The translations under genes and the position numbers were made by a program. Below, piece by piece: positions 42,487 through 50,221 of a stretch of DNA of 64,000 bases. Below the pieces are notes generated by a model, which was not told where the DNA came from, ran no database searches, and saw only the letters and a program-made list of their open reading frames with translations. Source of the stretch: DASVRZ01 sp038230215 (GTDB lineage: Bacteria; Verrucomicrobiota; Verrucomicrobiia; Chthoniobacterales; DASVRZ01); the NCBI GenBank assembly GCA_038230215.1, contig JBBRNR010000002.1, forward strand, positions 1-64,000, read 5' to 3'. The stretch's first letter is position 1; every line of letters starts with the position of its first letter.

Positions 42487-42822
42487 TGCAACTCCGGTTC
42501 ACACCTCTGCAAAGATCGTGTGCCCGTCTGCGACTCTCTATCCCCGCTTTGCAAACGCCGCCCAACAGTCTGCAAACGGGCCTCGCCAAACTGCAAAAGC
42601 CATTCGCCCACGTGCGAACGCCATTCCGCTCTCTGCAAAGCTGATTTCCAGTTCTGCAAACCACTCACGCCACTGTGCAAACGCCGCTTCCCGGTTTGCA
42701 AAGATCGTTCCCGATCCTGCAAAGACCGTTTCCCCGTTTGCAAAGACCGTTTCCCCGTTTGCAAAGCCTCTGGCCGACTCTGCAAACCCCATTTCCCACT
42801 CTGCAAAGACCATTTTTTCAGC
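42487..42822. repeat. 21-bp tandem array D (16 units)
   Basis: Sixteen 21-bp units starting TGCAAA, TGCGAA or close variants. The consensus is the same as array B, although the two are about 18.5 kb apart. Units 12 and 13 are identical; the others differ. The final unit ends ACCATTTTTTCAGC, matching the T6 ending of array B. It sits 71 bp upstream of the orphan gene 42893. Minus-strand frames show heptads such as ETVFANG and EAAFAQW. Confidence 0.95.
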
Positions 42823-42892
42823 CACTTACGGCTTAAAACTACTCTAGACACCAAACCACGCCAGCCACACAGCCCACACACCACAGCTCATT

Positions 42893-43624
42893 ATGAACAA
42901 CGAACAAAACGCCGACCTCAACAGCTACATCGTCCTCCGCGACGTCCATCAAAAGCCCGCCTACCGCGCCCTCTGGAGCAGCATAGGCGGCTACGTCCTC
43001 CTCTTCGACCGCTTCGTCGCTAAAGTCGCCTACGTCAACGCCTGCCACCTCATCCAGAGCGCCGACACGAAGGGCATCACCCTCGGGAAAAAAGACGCCC
43101 GCGAGAAACTCAGCGTCACCATCTTCGAGATGGCCGGCTTCCTCTCCACCTACGGCTACCTCACCGGCAACCTCGACCTGCAAACCCGTGCCCACCGCGT
43201 CATCAGCGACATCACCCGGCTCGACGGCCTAGAACTCGACACCGAGGGAGACCTCTTCCTCGGCCTCGCCCGCGGCCTTCCCGCCGAAAAAATCAACGAC
43301 ATCGCCCCCGGCGATGTCAGCATCACCCCTGGCAAGATCGACCTCCTCGACACCCGGCTCGAGACCTACAACCTCCTCATCGGCAGCCCCCGCACCGCCC
43401 GAGGCGTCAAAACCGCCGCCACCGCCAACCTCCAGACCGGCTTCGACGAAGCCGAGGAAATCCTTAAGCAGGGTCTCGACAAACTCGTCTTCCAATTCCG
43501 CGACACCGACTTCTACAAAGAATACCAAAGCGCAAGAAAAAGCATCAACACCGCCATCCGGCATGAGAAGCCCGACCAAGTCAAACCAAGCGACCAAGCC
43601 AGTCCGCCTGTTCAGCCTCAGTAG
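42893..43624 (+). CDS. Orphan helical protein downstream of array D
   Basis: A 243-residue protein of no recognised family, without signal peptide. A helical N-terminal half (YRALWSSIGGYVLLFDRFVA, AREKLSVTIFEMAGFLSTYG) precedes a linker rich in Pro/Asp and a long C-terminal helix (DEAEEILKQGLDKLVFQFRD, YKEYQSARKSINTAIRHEK). Codon use is strongly C-ending, unlike the low-GC ATPase gene 51 bp downstream. Size, composition and preceding array parallel the gene at 28642. No function is assigned. Confidence 0.7.
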   Translation: MNNEQNADLNSYIVLRDVHQKPAYRALWSSIGGYVLLFDRFVAKVAYVNACHLIQSADTKGITLGKKDAREKLSVTIFEMAGFLSTYGYLTGNLDLQTRAHRVISDITRLDGLELDTEGDLFLGLARGLPAEKINDIAPGDVSITPGKIDLLDTRLETYNLLIGSPRTARGVKTAATANLQTGFDEAEEILKQGLDKLVFQFRDTDFYKEYQSARKSINTAIRHEKPDQVKPSDQASPPVQPQ

Positions 43625-43675
43625 AAGAACAAATGAGTGTTTCTAATCTCCGAATTTGGACCGACGAAAACATTT

Positions 43676-45439
43676 ATGAAAATTAAAACTCTTACCATTT
43701 CTAATTGGCGATCAATCAAGGAGCTGGAAATTGAGTTCCAAGACCTGATGATCTTCATCGGCCAAAACAACCACGGAAAATCAAACATACTTTCTGCATT
43801 GCTTTTCTTTTTTGGAGAGATCAAGCCGCAAGATTTGGACTTCAACCATGGTGCGCAAGAACTGTTTGTTGAAGTCGTATTTGGTGATCTAGATCAAAGC
43901 GACAAAACGACCTTCAAAAAATATCTTACAGCAGATGAATCAATAAGGGTTCGCAAGATCGCTTATGTTGGGGGCAACTTCGAGTATCACGGTTATATTG
44001 AGAATCCAGTTGAGGATTGGTTACGCGAGGCGAACTCCTCCACTCTATCGAAGAGGGAGGTAGCCGAAAGCTTGCCATTTAATCCCTTCCTTCCTCCAAC
44101 TGGGCGGCTAACAAAGCAAGATATTGTGGATGCTCAGGCGAAATACATTGAGCAGAATGCGGGGACCATCGCATTCAACTTCGAACTTGAGGAATCAAAT
44201 TTCCTCGGTTTGAAGTCGGTCGCAAAAGGGATATTTGGAGACATTTATTTTATTCCAGCGGTCAAGGATGCCACTGATGACTTCACTTCCAAGGAAGCAA
44301 GCGCATTCGGGAAGCTATATTCTAACATTATCGAGTTGATGTCTGTGAACAACACAGACTGGAAAGATACAAAAGCAAAGCTTTCAACATTGTTTGGCAT
44401 GCTTAATCGATTAAATGCGCTCGGCGAAGACAATCCTAATAGACCTATAGAATTAGTTAACTTTGAAAAAGCGCTTAGTACCGAGCTCAACGCTTGGGGT
44501 GCTGAAATTGATGTAGAGGTTATTCCACCAAATATCGACGATGTATTCAGAGCCAATACCCAAGTTTGGGTCAATGACGGCGTTCGGACGGATATTCGAC
44601 GGAAGGGGCATGGTCTGCAACGGGCTCTCACCTTCGCACTAATCAAGGTCATTTCAGACAATTTGAAAGCGGAGCGGGCGAATGCCGCACCGGAGCAGAT
44701 TGCAGCGCGAACCGTTTCTGCGTCGACATATTTTATACTAGAAGAGCCCGAAATATACCTGCACCCCCAAGCACAGCGTGCATTATTCGATTCATTGATC
44801 TCCCTGTCTGAATCAAAGAATCAGATTATCATGTGCACCCATGCCAGCGCATTAATAGATGTTGAGCGATACAAATCTATCTGCATCGTGAAGAAAGACT
44901 CAGATGCGGTCGGCACTCAGATTTGCCAATGCACAGACGATATTTTTACAGGTGACAGCAAAAAGGATTTCAACCTTTCCTACTGGATTAACCCCGACAG
45001 AAGCGAACTATTCTTTGCGAAACGAGTGCTTCTTGTTGAGGGCCCAACCGATAAAACTCTAATACCCCTACTAGCTAAACATCTCGGTGTTTTTCGATTT
45101 GACCATACGCTTATAGACTGTGGCTCAAAAGATAACATTCCGCTTTATTGCCAGCTTTTAAATAAGTTCAAAATTCCGTATATCGCGATTTACGACAAAG
45201 ATCATCAGGCGGGCAAAACCGAGGACGGTAAGGCATCAGCAGACAAAAGTAGCGCACTCATTGAAGCGGCGATCGGAAATGGATTTGGCACTAAGATTAT
45301 GCTTGTGAACGACATTGAAGAGGAGGTCGGAATGATTGCTGGAGTAAAGAACAAGCCCTTTGTCGCCCTAACACATATAGCTGCCCCAGGCTTTGCGATG
45401 TCCGCCGACCTAGAGACGAAAATTAGGGCAATGTATTAG
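43676..45439 (+). CDS. OLD-family ATPase with TOPRIM nuclease domain
   Basis: A 587-residue protein from the ATG at 43676 (MKIKTLTISNWRSIKELEIE). Residues 1-410 form an SMC/RecF-like ATPase: Walker A IGQNNHGKSNILSAL, signature near RRKGHGLQRALTFAL, Walker B YFILEEPEIYLHPQA. Residues about 450-587 form a TOPRIM domain with VLLVEGPTDKTLIPLLAKHL and the acidic YDKDHQ. OLD proteins are DNA nucleases; some act in phage defence alone or with a helicase (Gabija GajA/GajB). No helicase partner is adjacent. GC content is clearly lower than in its neighbours, which points to recent acquisition. Confidence 0.88.
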   Translation: MKIKTLTISNWRSIKELEIEFQDLMIFIGQNNHGKSNILSALLFFFGEIKPQDLDFNHGAQELFVEVVFGDLDQSDKTTFKKYLTADESIRVRKIAYVGGNFEYHGYIENPVEDWLREANSSTLSKREVAESLPFNPFLPPTGRLTKQDIVDAQAKYIEQNAGTIAFNFELEESNFLGLKSVAKGIFGDIYFIPAVKDATDDFTSKEASAFGKLYSNIIELMSVNNTDWKDTKAKLSTLFGMLNRLNALGEDNPNRPIELVNFEKALSTELNAWGAEIDVEVIPPNIDDVFRANTQVWVNDGVRTDIRRKGHGLQRALTFALIKVISDNLKAERANAAPEQIAARTVSASTYFILEEPEIYLHPQAQRALFDSLISLSESKNQIIMCTHASALIDVERYKSICIVKKDSDAVGTQICQCTDDIFTGDSKKDFNLSYWINPDRSELFFAKRVLLVEGPTDKTLIPLLAKHLGVFRFDHTLIDCGSKDNIPLYCQLLNKFKIPYIAIYDKDHQAGKTEDGKASADKSSALIEAAIGNGFGTKIMLVNDIEEEVGMIAGVKNKPFVALTHIAAPGFAMSADLETKIRAMY

Positions 45440-45464
45440 TCGCTAGACTGAGCAAATTGCAGTG

Positions 45465-45536
45465 ATTGACCGCTCTCCTGCGAAGGTAAGCGAGCAGTGT
45501 GTGTTTGCAGGGACGTGGAGAAATAAGGACAGGTAA
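45465..45536 (+). pseudogene. Decayed DUF433 fragment
   Basis: Codons from 45465 read IDRSPAKVSEQCVFAGTW and then a stop. This matches VDRSPAKVSGQWVLAGTR of the DUF433 gene at 46251, including identical runs of DNA (GCTCTCCTGCGAAGGT). The rest of the domain is absent or out of frame. Confidence 0.75.
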
Positions 45537-45608
45537 ATTATCTGGCCATTGCGAGTCGAAGAGGATTCCCACCTTGCCTATCAATGGTGAAGAGGTTATC
45601 CATTTTCC

Positions 45609-45818
45609 ATGACTGTTCTGGAGATCAAAACTCTGCCGATGGCTGAGAAGTTTCAAATCATGGAAGCCATCTGGGATGACCTTAGGGAACGCTTCGATGC
45701 CTCGGAGGTATCGCTCCCCTTGCGTGCGTTGCTGGATGAGCGACGAGACAGGGTTCGCCGTGGTGAGGTGAAGATTCTCGATTGGGACACCGTCAAGTCC
45801 ACGATTGGGCGGGCATGA
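45609..45818 (+). CDS. Addiction-module antitoxin, TIGR02574-like
   Basis: A 69-residue protein, MTVLEIKTLPMAEKFQIMEA, then IWDDLRERF and the hallmark LLDERRDRVRRGEVKILDWD of the addiction-module component family. The stop overlaps the ATG of the toxin gene (ATGA). It should neutralise the downstream RelE/ParE-type protein and probably autorepress. It lies directly after the decayed DUF433 fragment, so this spot has hosted more than one toxin-antitoxin unit. Confidence 0.85.
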   Translation: MTVLEIKTLPMAEKFQIMEAIWDDLRERFDASEVSLPLRALLDERRDRVRRGEVKILDWDTVKSTIGRA

Positions 45819-46117
45819 TCCAAGTTCAGATTACGGAGGATGCCCTATGGGACCTCAATGTGGGTTTTCATTTCTACGAGGTGCAAGAAATGGGTTTGGG
45901 AGATTATTTCACGAGTTGTCTGCGGGCCGATATCGAGGGCTTGCGGGTATCTGGCGGCATCCACCGAGTGGTTTACGCCGACTACCACCGGTTACTGAGC
46001 AAAGTTTTTCCGTATGGTATTTTTTATACGATGGAAAGCGGTATCGCCGTGGTGTGGGCGGTGGTCGATCTGCGGCGCGATCCTGATTGGATTCAGGAGA
46101 AAATGAGAGGTCTGTAG
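45815..46117 (+). CDS. RelE/ParE-like toxin
   Basis: A 100-residue protein from the ATG at 45815 (MIQVQITEDALWDLNVGFHF). The body follows the ParE/RelE outline: YEVQEMGLGDYFTSCLRADI, GIHRVVYADYHRLLSKVFPY and GIFYTMESGIAVVWAVVDLR, with the terminal RRDPDWI. It forms an overlapping operon with the preceding antitoxin. The cellular target cannot be read from sequence. Confidence 0.82.
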   Translation: MIQVQITEDALWDLNVGFHFYEVQEMGLGDYFTSCLRADIEGLRVSGGIHRVVYADYHRLLSKVFPYGIFYTMESGIAVVWAVVDLRRDPDWIQEKMRGL

Positions 46118-46175
46118 GTTTCTTTGGTAGTCAACTTAGCTAATCCAAAAACTAGCGAAAAGCTATTGGGGCCGT

Positions 46176-46194
46176 GCCTTTCATATTGAAAGGC
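46176..46194. repeat. Perfect hairpin GCCTTTCA-TAT-TGAAAGGC
   Basis: 8-bp arms and a 3-nt loop, 58 bp after the toxin stop and 57 bp before the DUF433 start. No T-run follows, so it may be an operator or an RNA hairpin rather than an intrinsic terminator. Confidence 0.5.
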
Positions 46195-46250
46195 GTCGGT
46201 AGCGAACACCCATCTTGTTTTCAAACACAAACCGAACTAGATACTTTCCC

Positions 46251-46451
46251 ATGCTCGACTGGTCCATTTGCCCTGCAGTTGATCGCTCTCCTGCGAAGGT
46301 GAGCGGGCAGTGGGTATTGGCCGGGACACGGGTGCCAATGGCTTCTCTTTTTCAGAATCTCGAGGATGGGGCCACCGTGAAGGAGTATCTGGAGTGGTTT
46401 CCAGGCGTCTCGCAAGCACAAGTCGAGGCCGTGCTAGAAGTGGTGATCTAA
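46251..46451 (+). CDS. DUF433 antitoxin-like protein, orphan
   Basis: A 66-residue DUF433 protein (MLDWSICPAVDRSPAKVSGQ), with GTRVPMASLFQNLEDGATVK, YLEWFPGVSQAQVEAVLEVV and a winged-helix-like outline. DUF433 genes are normally followed by a DUF5615 PIN-like toxin. Here the next bases already belong to the 3' end of recO on the other strand, so the partner is missing. An earlier in-frame start at 46215 adds a poorly fitting leader. Confidence 0.82.
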   Translation: MLDWSICPAVDRSPAKVSGQWVLAGTRVPMASLFQNLEDGATVKEYLEWFPGVSQAQVEAVLEVVI

Positions 46452-46477
46452 ATGGCCGTGAAGTTTGAAGGCTTGCT

Positions 46478-47041
46478 TCACTTCAACGCCGCTACCAGCT
46501 CCCTCCGCGACTCTGGCAGCTTGTGGAAATGGCGCAGTAGCTCGCGGCTGGCGTGGGTTTTTGAGCCGGGTTCGATGCCACTGGCGCGGCAAATTTCCAT
46601 TTCGAAAAAGGTCAGGGCGCGGCGGTCGGGCTGTTTCTCGGCGAGGTAGCCGAGTAGACGCTGCATGAGGTGGAATAACTCCGGACTGGCGTGCTCCGGC
46701 TCAGTGGCGAGTTCGATCAATTCGGACGCATACGAGGCGAAAAGTAGTCGCAGATAGTGTTGTCGGATGGCCGAATGGGGTTCGATCAGTTTCGCGTCGG
46801 TCAAAGTATGCAACTCGCTCTTCTGACTCGGTCGCAAGCTGATTTCGCAGAGGTAAAACAGATCGAGCTGACCCGAGAATGCGCCTTTGTTTTTCCGTGC
46901 GCCCTTGGCCACTGCCTTGAGTCGGCCGTGGTCCTCCGTCAGAAAACTAATAATCAGACTCGTCTCGGTGAGCTTGGTTTTGCGCAGGACGATGGCCTTG
47001 GAACTCGAATGAAAATCCAGCACGACGGCAGGATATTCCAC
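46478..47041 (-). CDS. recO: DNA repair protein RecO (short form)
   Basis: A 187-residue protein whose N-terminus carries the RecO OB-fold pattern (SSKAIVLRKTKLTETSLIIS, EDHGRLKAVAKGARKNKGAF, GQLDLFYLCEISLRPS). The C-terminal helical domain follows (LRLLFASYASELIELATEPE, RALTFFEMEICRASGIEPG). At 187 residues it is shorter than the usual 230-250, because the end of the helical domain is lacking. RecO loads RecA on SSB-coated DNA with RecR. It is followed on the plus strand by the orphan DUF433 gene. Confidence 0.85.
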   Translation of the reverse strand: MEYPAVVLDFHSSSKAIVLRKTKLTETSLIISFLTEDHGRLKAVAKGARKNKGAFSGQLDLFYLCEISLRPSQKSELHTLTDAKLIEPHSAIRQHYLRLLFASYASELIELATEPEHASPELFHLMQRLLGYLAEKQPDRRALTFFEMEICRASGIEPGSKTHASRELLRHFHKLPESRRELVAALK

Positions 47042-47047
47042 TCGCGA

Positions 47048-47755
47048 CTATTTGGAAAGCAACCCGCCGACGGCCTGAATCGGCTGCAACTCGCCTCGTT
47101 TCGTCACCCAGGCGACAAGCCCCGTCTCGGGTGGAGGATTTTTACCAAAGCCGGGAAGATTCAGCACGGCTCGATAGTCTTGAAGCGGAGCGCTTTGCAG
47201 CGACAGGGCTACGAAATCGTGGCGTAAGGTTCGCCCGGCGTTTTCCCCAGAGCGGACTTTCGTTTCGATCTGGCCGCCGATGCCCGCGAGATGCACTTCG
47301 TACTCGCCCGGTTTTGAAGGCTCGAAAGTCACTTTCACCTGTCCGTCGCCCGTATTTGAAAGAGTGAGGTTGCCCGGTTTTTCCCCCGATGGCGAGAGGT
47401 CGCGAGTCCGCCATTCCGCACCGTCGCGAACGAAGCACGGCGTGTAAACGGAGCCCGATCCCCAGGCGGCAGCGTAAGTGCGCTGGCGCTCGGTAAAGGC
47501 GTTTTGCGAGGTGGCGTCGGTCCAGCCGAGGTTGTTCCAATAAGTCACATGGAAGGCGATGGGCACGAAGGTTTTCCAAAGATCACCATTTTTGCGCAGA
47601 CCACTGAGCCATTCCTCGGCGGGCGGACAACTGCTGCAACCTTCACTCGTATAAAGCTCCACCAACGAAACACGCTGCGGGCCGCTGGAAAACATCTGGG
47701 CCGGCAATGCGGCGGCGGTTAGCAGCGAGACGAGAGCGGAAATGAGAAGCTTCAT
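47048..47755 (-). CDS. DUF1223 domain-containing secreted protein
   Basis: A 235-residue protein with a signal peptide (MKLLISALVSLLTAAALPAQ). The DUF1223 thioredoxin-like opening is VELYTSEGCSSCPPAEEWL, with a CxxC-type pair (C-S-S-C). WNNLGWTDATSQNAFTERQR and YTPCFVRDG follow, and a beta-rich C-terminal half (GEYEVHLAGIGGQIETKV) completes it. The function of the family is unknown; the fold suggests periplasmic redox chemistry. The start at 47755 is preferred over 47761 because it gives a cleaner signal. Confidence 0.9.
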   Translation of the reverse strand: MKLLISALVSLLTAAALPAQMFSSGPQRVSLVELYTSEGCSSCPPAEEWLSGLRKNGDLWKTFVPIAFHVTYWNNLGWTDATSQNAFTERQRTYAAAWGSGSVYTPCFVRDGAEWRTRDLSPSGEKPGNLTLSNTGDGQVKVTFEPSKPGEYEVHLAGIGGQIETKVRSGENAGRTLRHDFVALSLQSAPLQDYRAVLNLPGFGKNPPPETGLVAWVTKRGELQPIQAVGGLLSK

Positions 47756-47821
47756 ATCCATGGGAGTCGCATGGGTTTCGCGTTATTCCCCGGGAATTAT
47801 ATGTGCCGCCGGAAGCTCTCA

Positions 47822-48385
47822 ATGGTAGAAGAAAACCTCGTGGCCGCTGATTCCTTTGAACAACTCGTCGATGCGCATCATGCCGCGCTCTATCGTTTCG
47901 CCTACAGCCTGGCGAAAAGCGAGTCGGCAGCCTGCGATCTTACCCAGCAGACCTTTTACATCTGGGCGACGAAGGGTCACACGCTGCGCGATATTTCGAA
48001 GGCCAAGTCGTGGCTCTTTACTACGTTGCACAGGGAGTTTCTGCGTGGTCGCCAGCGCGATCAACGCTGGACCTCGATCGAGGATTTGCCGCCGAGTCAG
48101 GCGGACTTTCCCGCAGAGGAGATGGAAACCTGGCGCAAGCTCGATGGAGCAGGCGTGCTGGAGGCGCTGACGAAGGTGGACGAGGTGTTTCGCACACCGC
48201 TGGCGCTGTTTTATCTGGAGGATTTTTCTTATGCCGAAATTGCCGAGACTCTCGGCGTGCCGAATGGAACGGTGATGTCGCGCCTCTCGCGGGGCAAGGC
48301 GCAGTTGCGCGCGCTGCTCAGCGAGGCCGTGCAGAGCGCGACCAACAAGATCGTGCCATTTAGCGAAGGAAGGAAATCCGTATGA
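47822..48385 (+). CDS. ECF-type RNA polymerase sigma factor
   Basis: A 187-residue sigma factor from MVEENLVAADSFEQLVDAHH. Region 2 is HHAALYRFAYSLAKSESAAC and DLTQQTFYIWATKG; region 4 is ALFYLEDFSYAEIAETLGVP and GTVMSRLSRGKAQLRALL. Its stop overlaps the next start (ATGA), and the next protein looks like its membrane-bound anti-sigma factor. The pair would transmit an envelope or periplasmic signal to transcription. Confidence 0.92.
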   Translation: MVEENLVAADSFEQLVDAHHAALYRFAYSLAKSESAACDLTQQTFYIWATKGHTLRDISKAKSWLFTTLHREFLRGRQRDQRWTSIEDLPPSQADFPAEEMETWRKLDGAGVLEALTKVDEVFRTPLALFYLEDFSYAEIAETLGVPNGTVMSRLSRGKAQLRALLSEAVQSATNKIVPFSEGRKSV

Positions 48386-49104
48386 AACGCGACGAAGCCC
48401 AATTTATTCTCACTGCCTACCGGCCGAACGGTGCAGATGCGAGTTCCAGCGCATTCGGCGAGGCGCTGCAAATGGCGGGGATCGATCCGGATTTGGGAAA
48501 ATGGCTGGCTCGCGAGCAGGAAATGGATCGTTTGGTCTGCGAGAAATTATCTTCCGTGCAGCCGCCGGCAAACTTGCACGACCGGATTCTGGCCGGAGCC
48601 AGGGTGAGCCGCAAACGGTCTTGGTTTTTCCATCGGAGTTTCATCGCACTGGCGGCGTGTGTCTCCTTGGCCTTGCTGGCGGCGTGGCACTTTCGCCCGG
48701 TGACAGGACGAAATCTGCCTGAGTTTGCGATGCATTACGGGGATCGCGGATTTTTTCTCCAGCACCACGACAAAGAACTCAATGGAATGAAAAACTGGCT
48801 CGCCGCAAACCACATGCCGACGCCGCAATCGATTCCAGCCGGGCTCGCCGCATTGGAAAAACTCGGCTGCCGCACGACGACTTTTAACGGGCGTCCAGTC
48901 TCGATTATTTGCTTCGAGAAAAACGGTCGGGAGTTTCATTTGTTTGTCGTGCGGAAAACTGGCCGGGTTCCATCCGAATCGGGTCAGCGTCTGGCAACGA
49001 GCGGCCACTGGTCCTCTGCGTCGTGGTCCGACTCGGAAAACGACTACGTCCTCGCCACGCACGGCGATCCGCAGTCGCTGGAGCGATTGTTGGTGAATGG
49101 GTAG
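48382..49104 (+). CDS. Membrane-bound anti-sigma factor-like protein
   Basis: A 240-residue protein. A cytosolic N-terminal part (about residues 1-80, DPDLGKWLAREQEMDRLVCE, with PPANLHDRILAGARVSRKRS) precedes one membrane helix (SFIALAACVSLALLAAWHF, about 86-104). A periplasmic domain follows (GRTTTFNGRPVSIICFEKNG-like region, FHLFVVRKTGRV, ENDYVLATHGDPQSLERLL). The HxxxCxxC zinc motif of classical anti-sigmas is not seen. The assignment rests on topology and on 4-bp overlap with the ECF sigma gene. Confidence 0.75.
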   Translation: MKRDEAQFILTAYRPNGADASSSAFGEALQMAGIDPDLGKWLAREQEMDRLVCEKLSSVQPPANLHDRILAGARVSRKRSWFFHRSFIALAACVSLALLAAWHFRPVTGRNLPEFAMHYGDRGFFLQHHDKELNGMKNWLAANHMPTPQSIPAGLAALEKLGCRTTTFNGRPVSIICFEKNGREFHLFVVRKTGRVPSESGQRLATSGHWSSASWSDSENDYVLATHGDPQSLERLLVNG

Positions 49105-49190
49105 AACGTATTCGCCCGCGCTCGTACGTCACGAGCCTCTGGCGCGAATTTCCTGATTTGCTGCCCCGCCGATTCCGCTATATTCGGCGG

Positions 49191-50216
49191 ATGCGTTACC
49201 GAAAATACAAAGGCACCGAATTGGAAGTGAGCGAAGTGGGGTTTGGCATGTGGACTGTTTCCACCGGCTGGTGGGGGCAATTCACTGAGGGCGAGGCGAT
49301 CGCGCTCATGCACAAGGCATTTGATCTGGGCGTGACACTATTCGACGCCGCCGATTCCTATGGCAACGGGCTGAGTGAGGAATTGATCGCCAAGGCGTTT
49401 CCCACACGACGCGACGAGGTCGTGATCGCGACGAAGATTGGCTACGATTTCACCCATTTCGGCGACGAGCGGCGCGGGCAACGGGAGATACCGCATGATT
49501 TCTCGCCCGAAGCTTTGGTGCGTGCGACGGATGCGGCTTTGAAGCGATTGAAAACCGACCGCATCGATCTGCTGCAGTTGCACAATATTCGCATGGAGCA
49601 GGTCTCTGATGACGCCATCTGGACCACGCTGGAAAACCTGAAGTCCGCTGGAAAAGTGCTTGCCACCGGCATCGCGCTAGGACCCGCCATCGGCTGGCTC
49701 TATGAGGGCGTCAACTGCATCCGCGAGCGCAAGATCGATTCCGTCCAACACATTTACAACCTGCTCGAACAGCATCCCGGCAAGGCCATGCACGCCGCCG
49801 CCACCGAGGCCAACCGCAACACGATGTTCATGATCCGCGTGCCGCATTCTTCCGGGATGCTGGAGGGTAAATACACGGCGGACACCGTTTTCCCTCCGAA
49901 CGATCACCGCAATCACCGCCCTCGGAGCTGGCTGCTCAATGGGGTTAGGAAAATAGACACACTGCGTTTTCTGGAAAACAGCGAACGCACGTTGGGTCAG
50001 GCCGCCTTGCAATGGTTGCTCGCTGATGAACGCGTGGCCACGACCCTTCCTAACATCTACAACGAGGAGCAAGTGATCGAGTTTGCCAAGGCGTCCAATA
50101 CGCCACGCCTAACCATCGAAGAAATGGAACGCATCGCCGATCTTTACGCCGATAATTTTGGAGTGGAGCCGGAGGAGCCCAAGTTCAAGGGAACAATGGA
50201 ACTCGCCGAGGTGTAA
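49191..50216 (+). CDS. Aldo/keto reductase
   Basis: A 341-residue protein from MRYRKYKGTELEVSEVGFGM. The AKR catalytic tetrad region is visible: FDAADSYGNGLSEELIAKAF (Asp, Tyr), VIATKIGYDF (Lys) and DLLQLHNIRMEQV (His). Cofactor-side blocks are LGQAALQWLLADERVATTLP and IYNEEQVIEFAKAS. It reduces carbonyl compounds with NADPH; the substrate is unknown. The frame stays open upstream into the anti-sigma gene, but the family start is here. Its stop is 6 bp before a palindromic repeat. Confidence 0.9.
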   Translation: MRYRKYKGTELEVSEVGFGMWTVSTGWWGQFTEGEAIALMHKAFDLGVTLFDAADSYGNGLSEELIAKAFPTRRDEVVIATKIGYDFTHFGDERRGQREIPHDFSPEALVRATDAALKRLKTDRIDLLQLHNIRMEQVSDDAIWTTLENLKSAGKVLATGIALGPAIGWLYEGVNCIRERKIDSVQHIYNLLEQHPGKAMHAAATEANRNTMFMIRVPHSSGMLEGKYTADTVFPPNDHRNHRPRSWLLNGVRKIDTLRFLENSERTLGQAALQWLLADERVATTLPNIYNEEQVIEFAKASNTPRLTIEEMERIADLYADNFGVEPEEPKFKGTMELAEV

Positions 50217-50221
50217 TTCTT

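Noticed and set aside
42273..42884. 203-codon minus-strand protein across array D
   Set aside because: Repeat-derived Lys/Leu/Gln heptads that run into unrelated flanks; no ribosome site and no family pattern.
43676..45439. Gabija GajA assignment
   Set aside because: The ATPase/TOPRIM layout fits, but no UvrD-like GajB gene is adjacent, so a general OLD-family call is safer.
46452..46649. Short protein directly after DUF433 as its missing toxin
   Set aside because: The sequence is antisense to the recO 3' end and has no PIN-like motifs.
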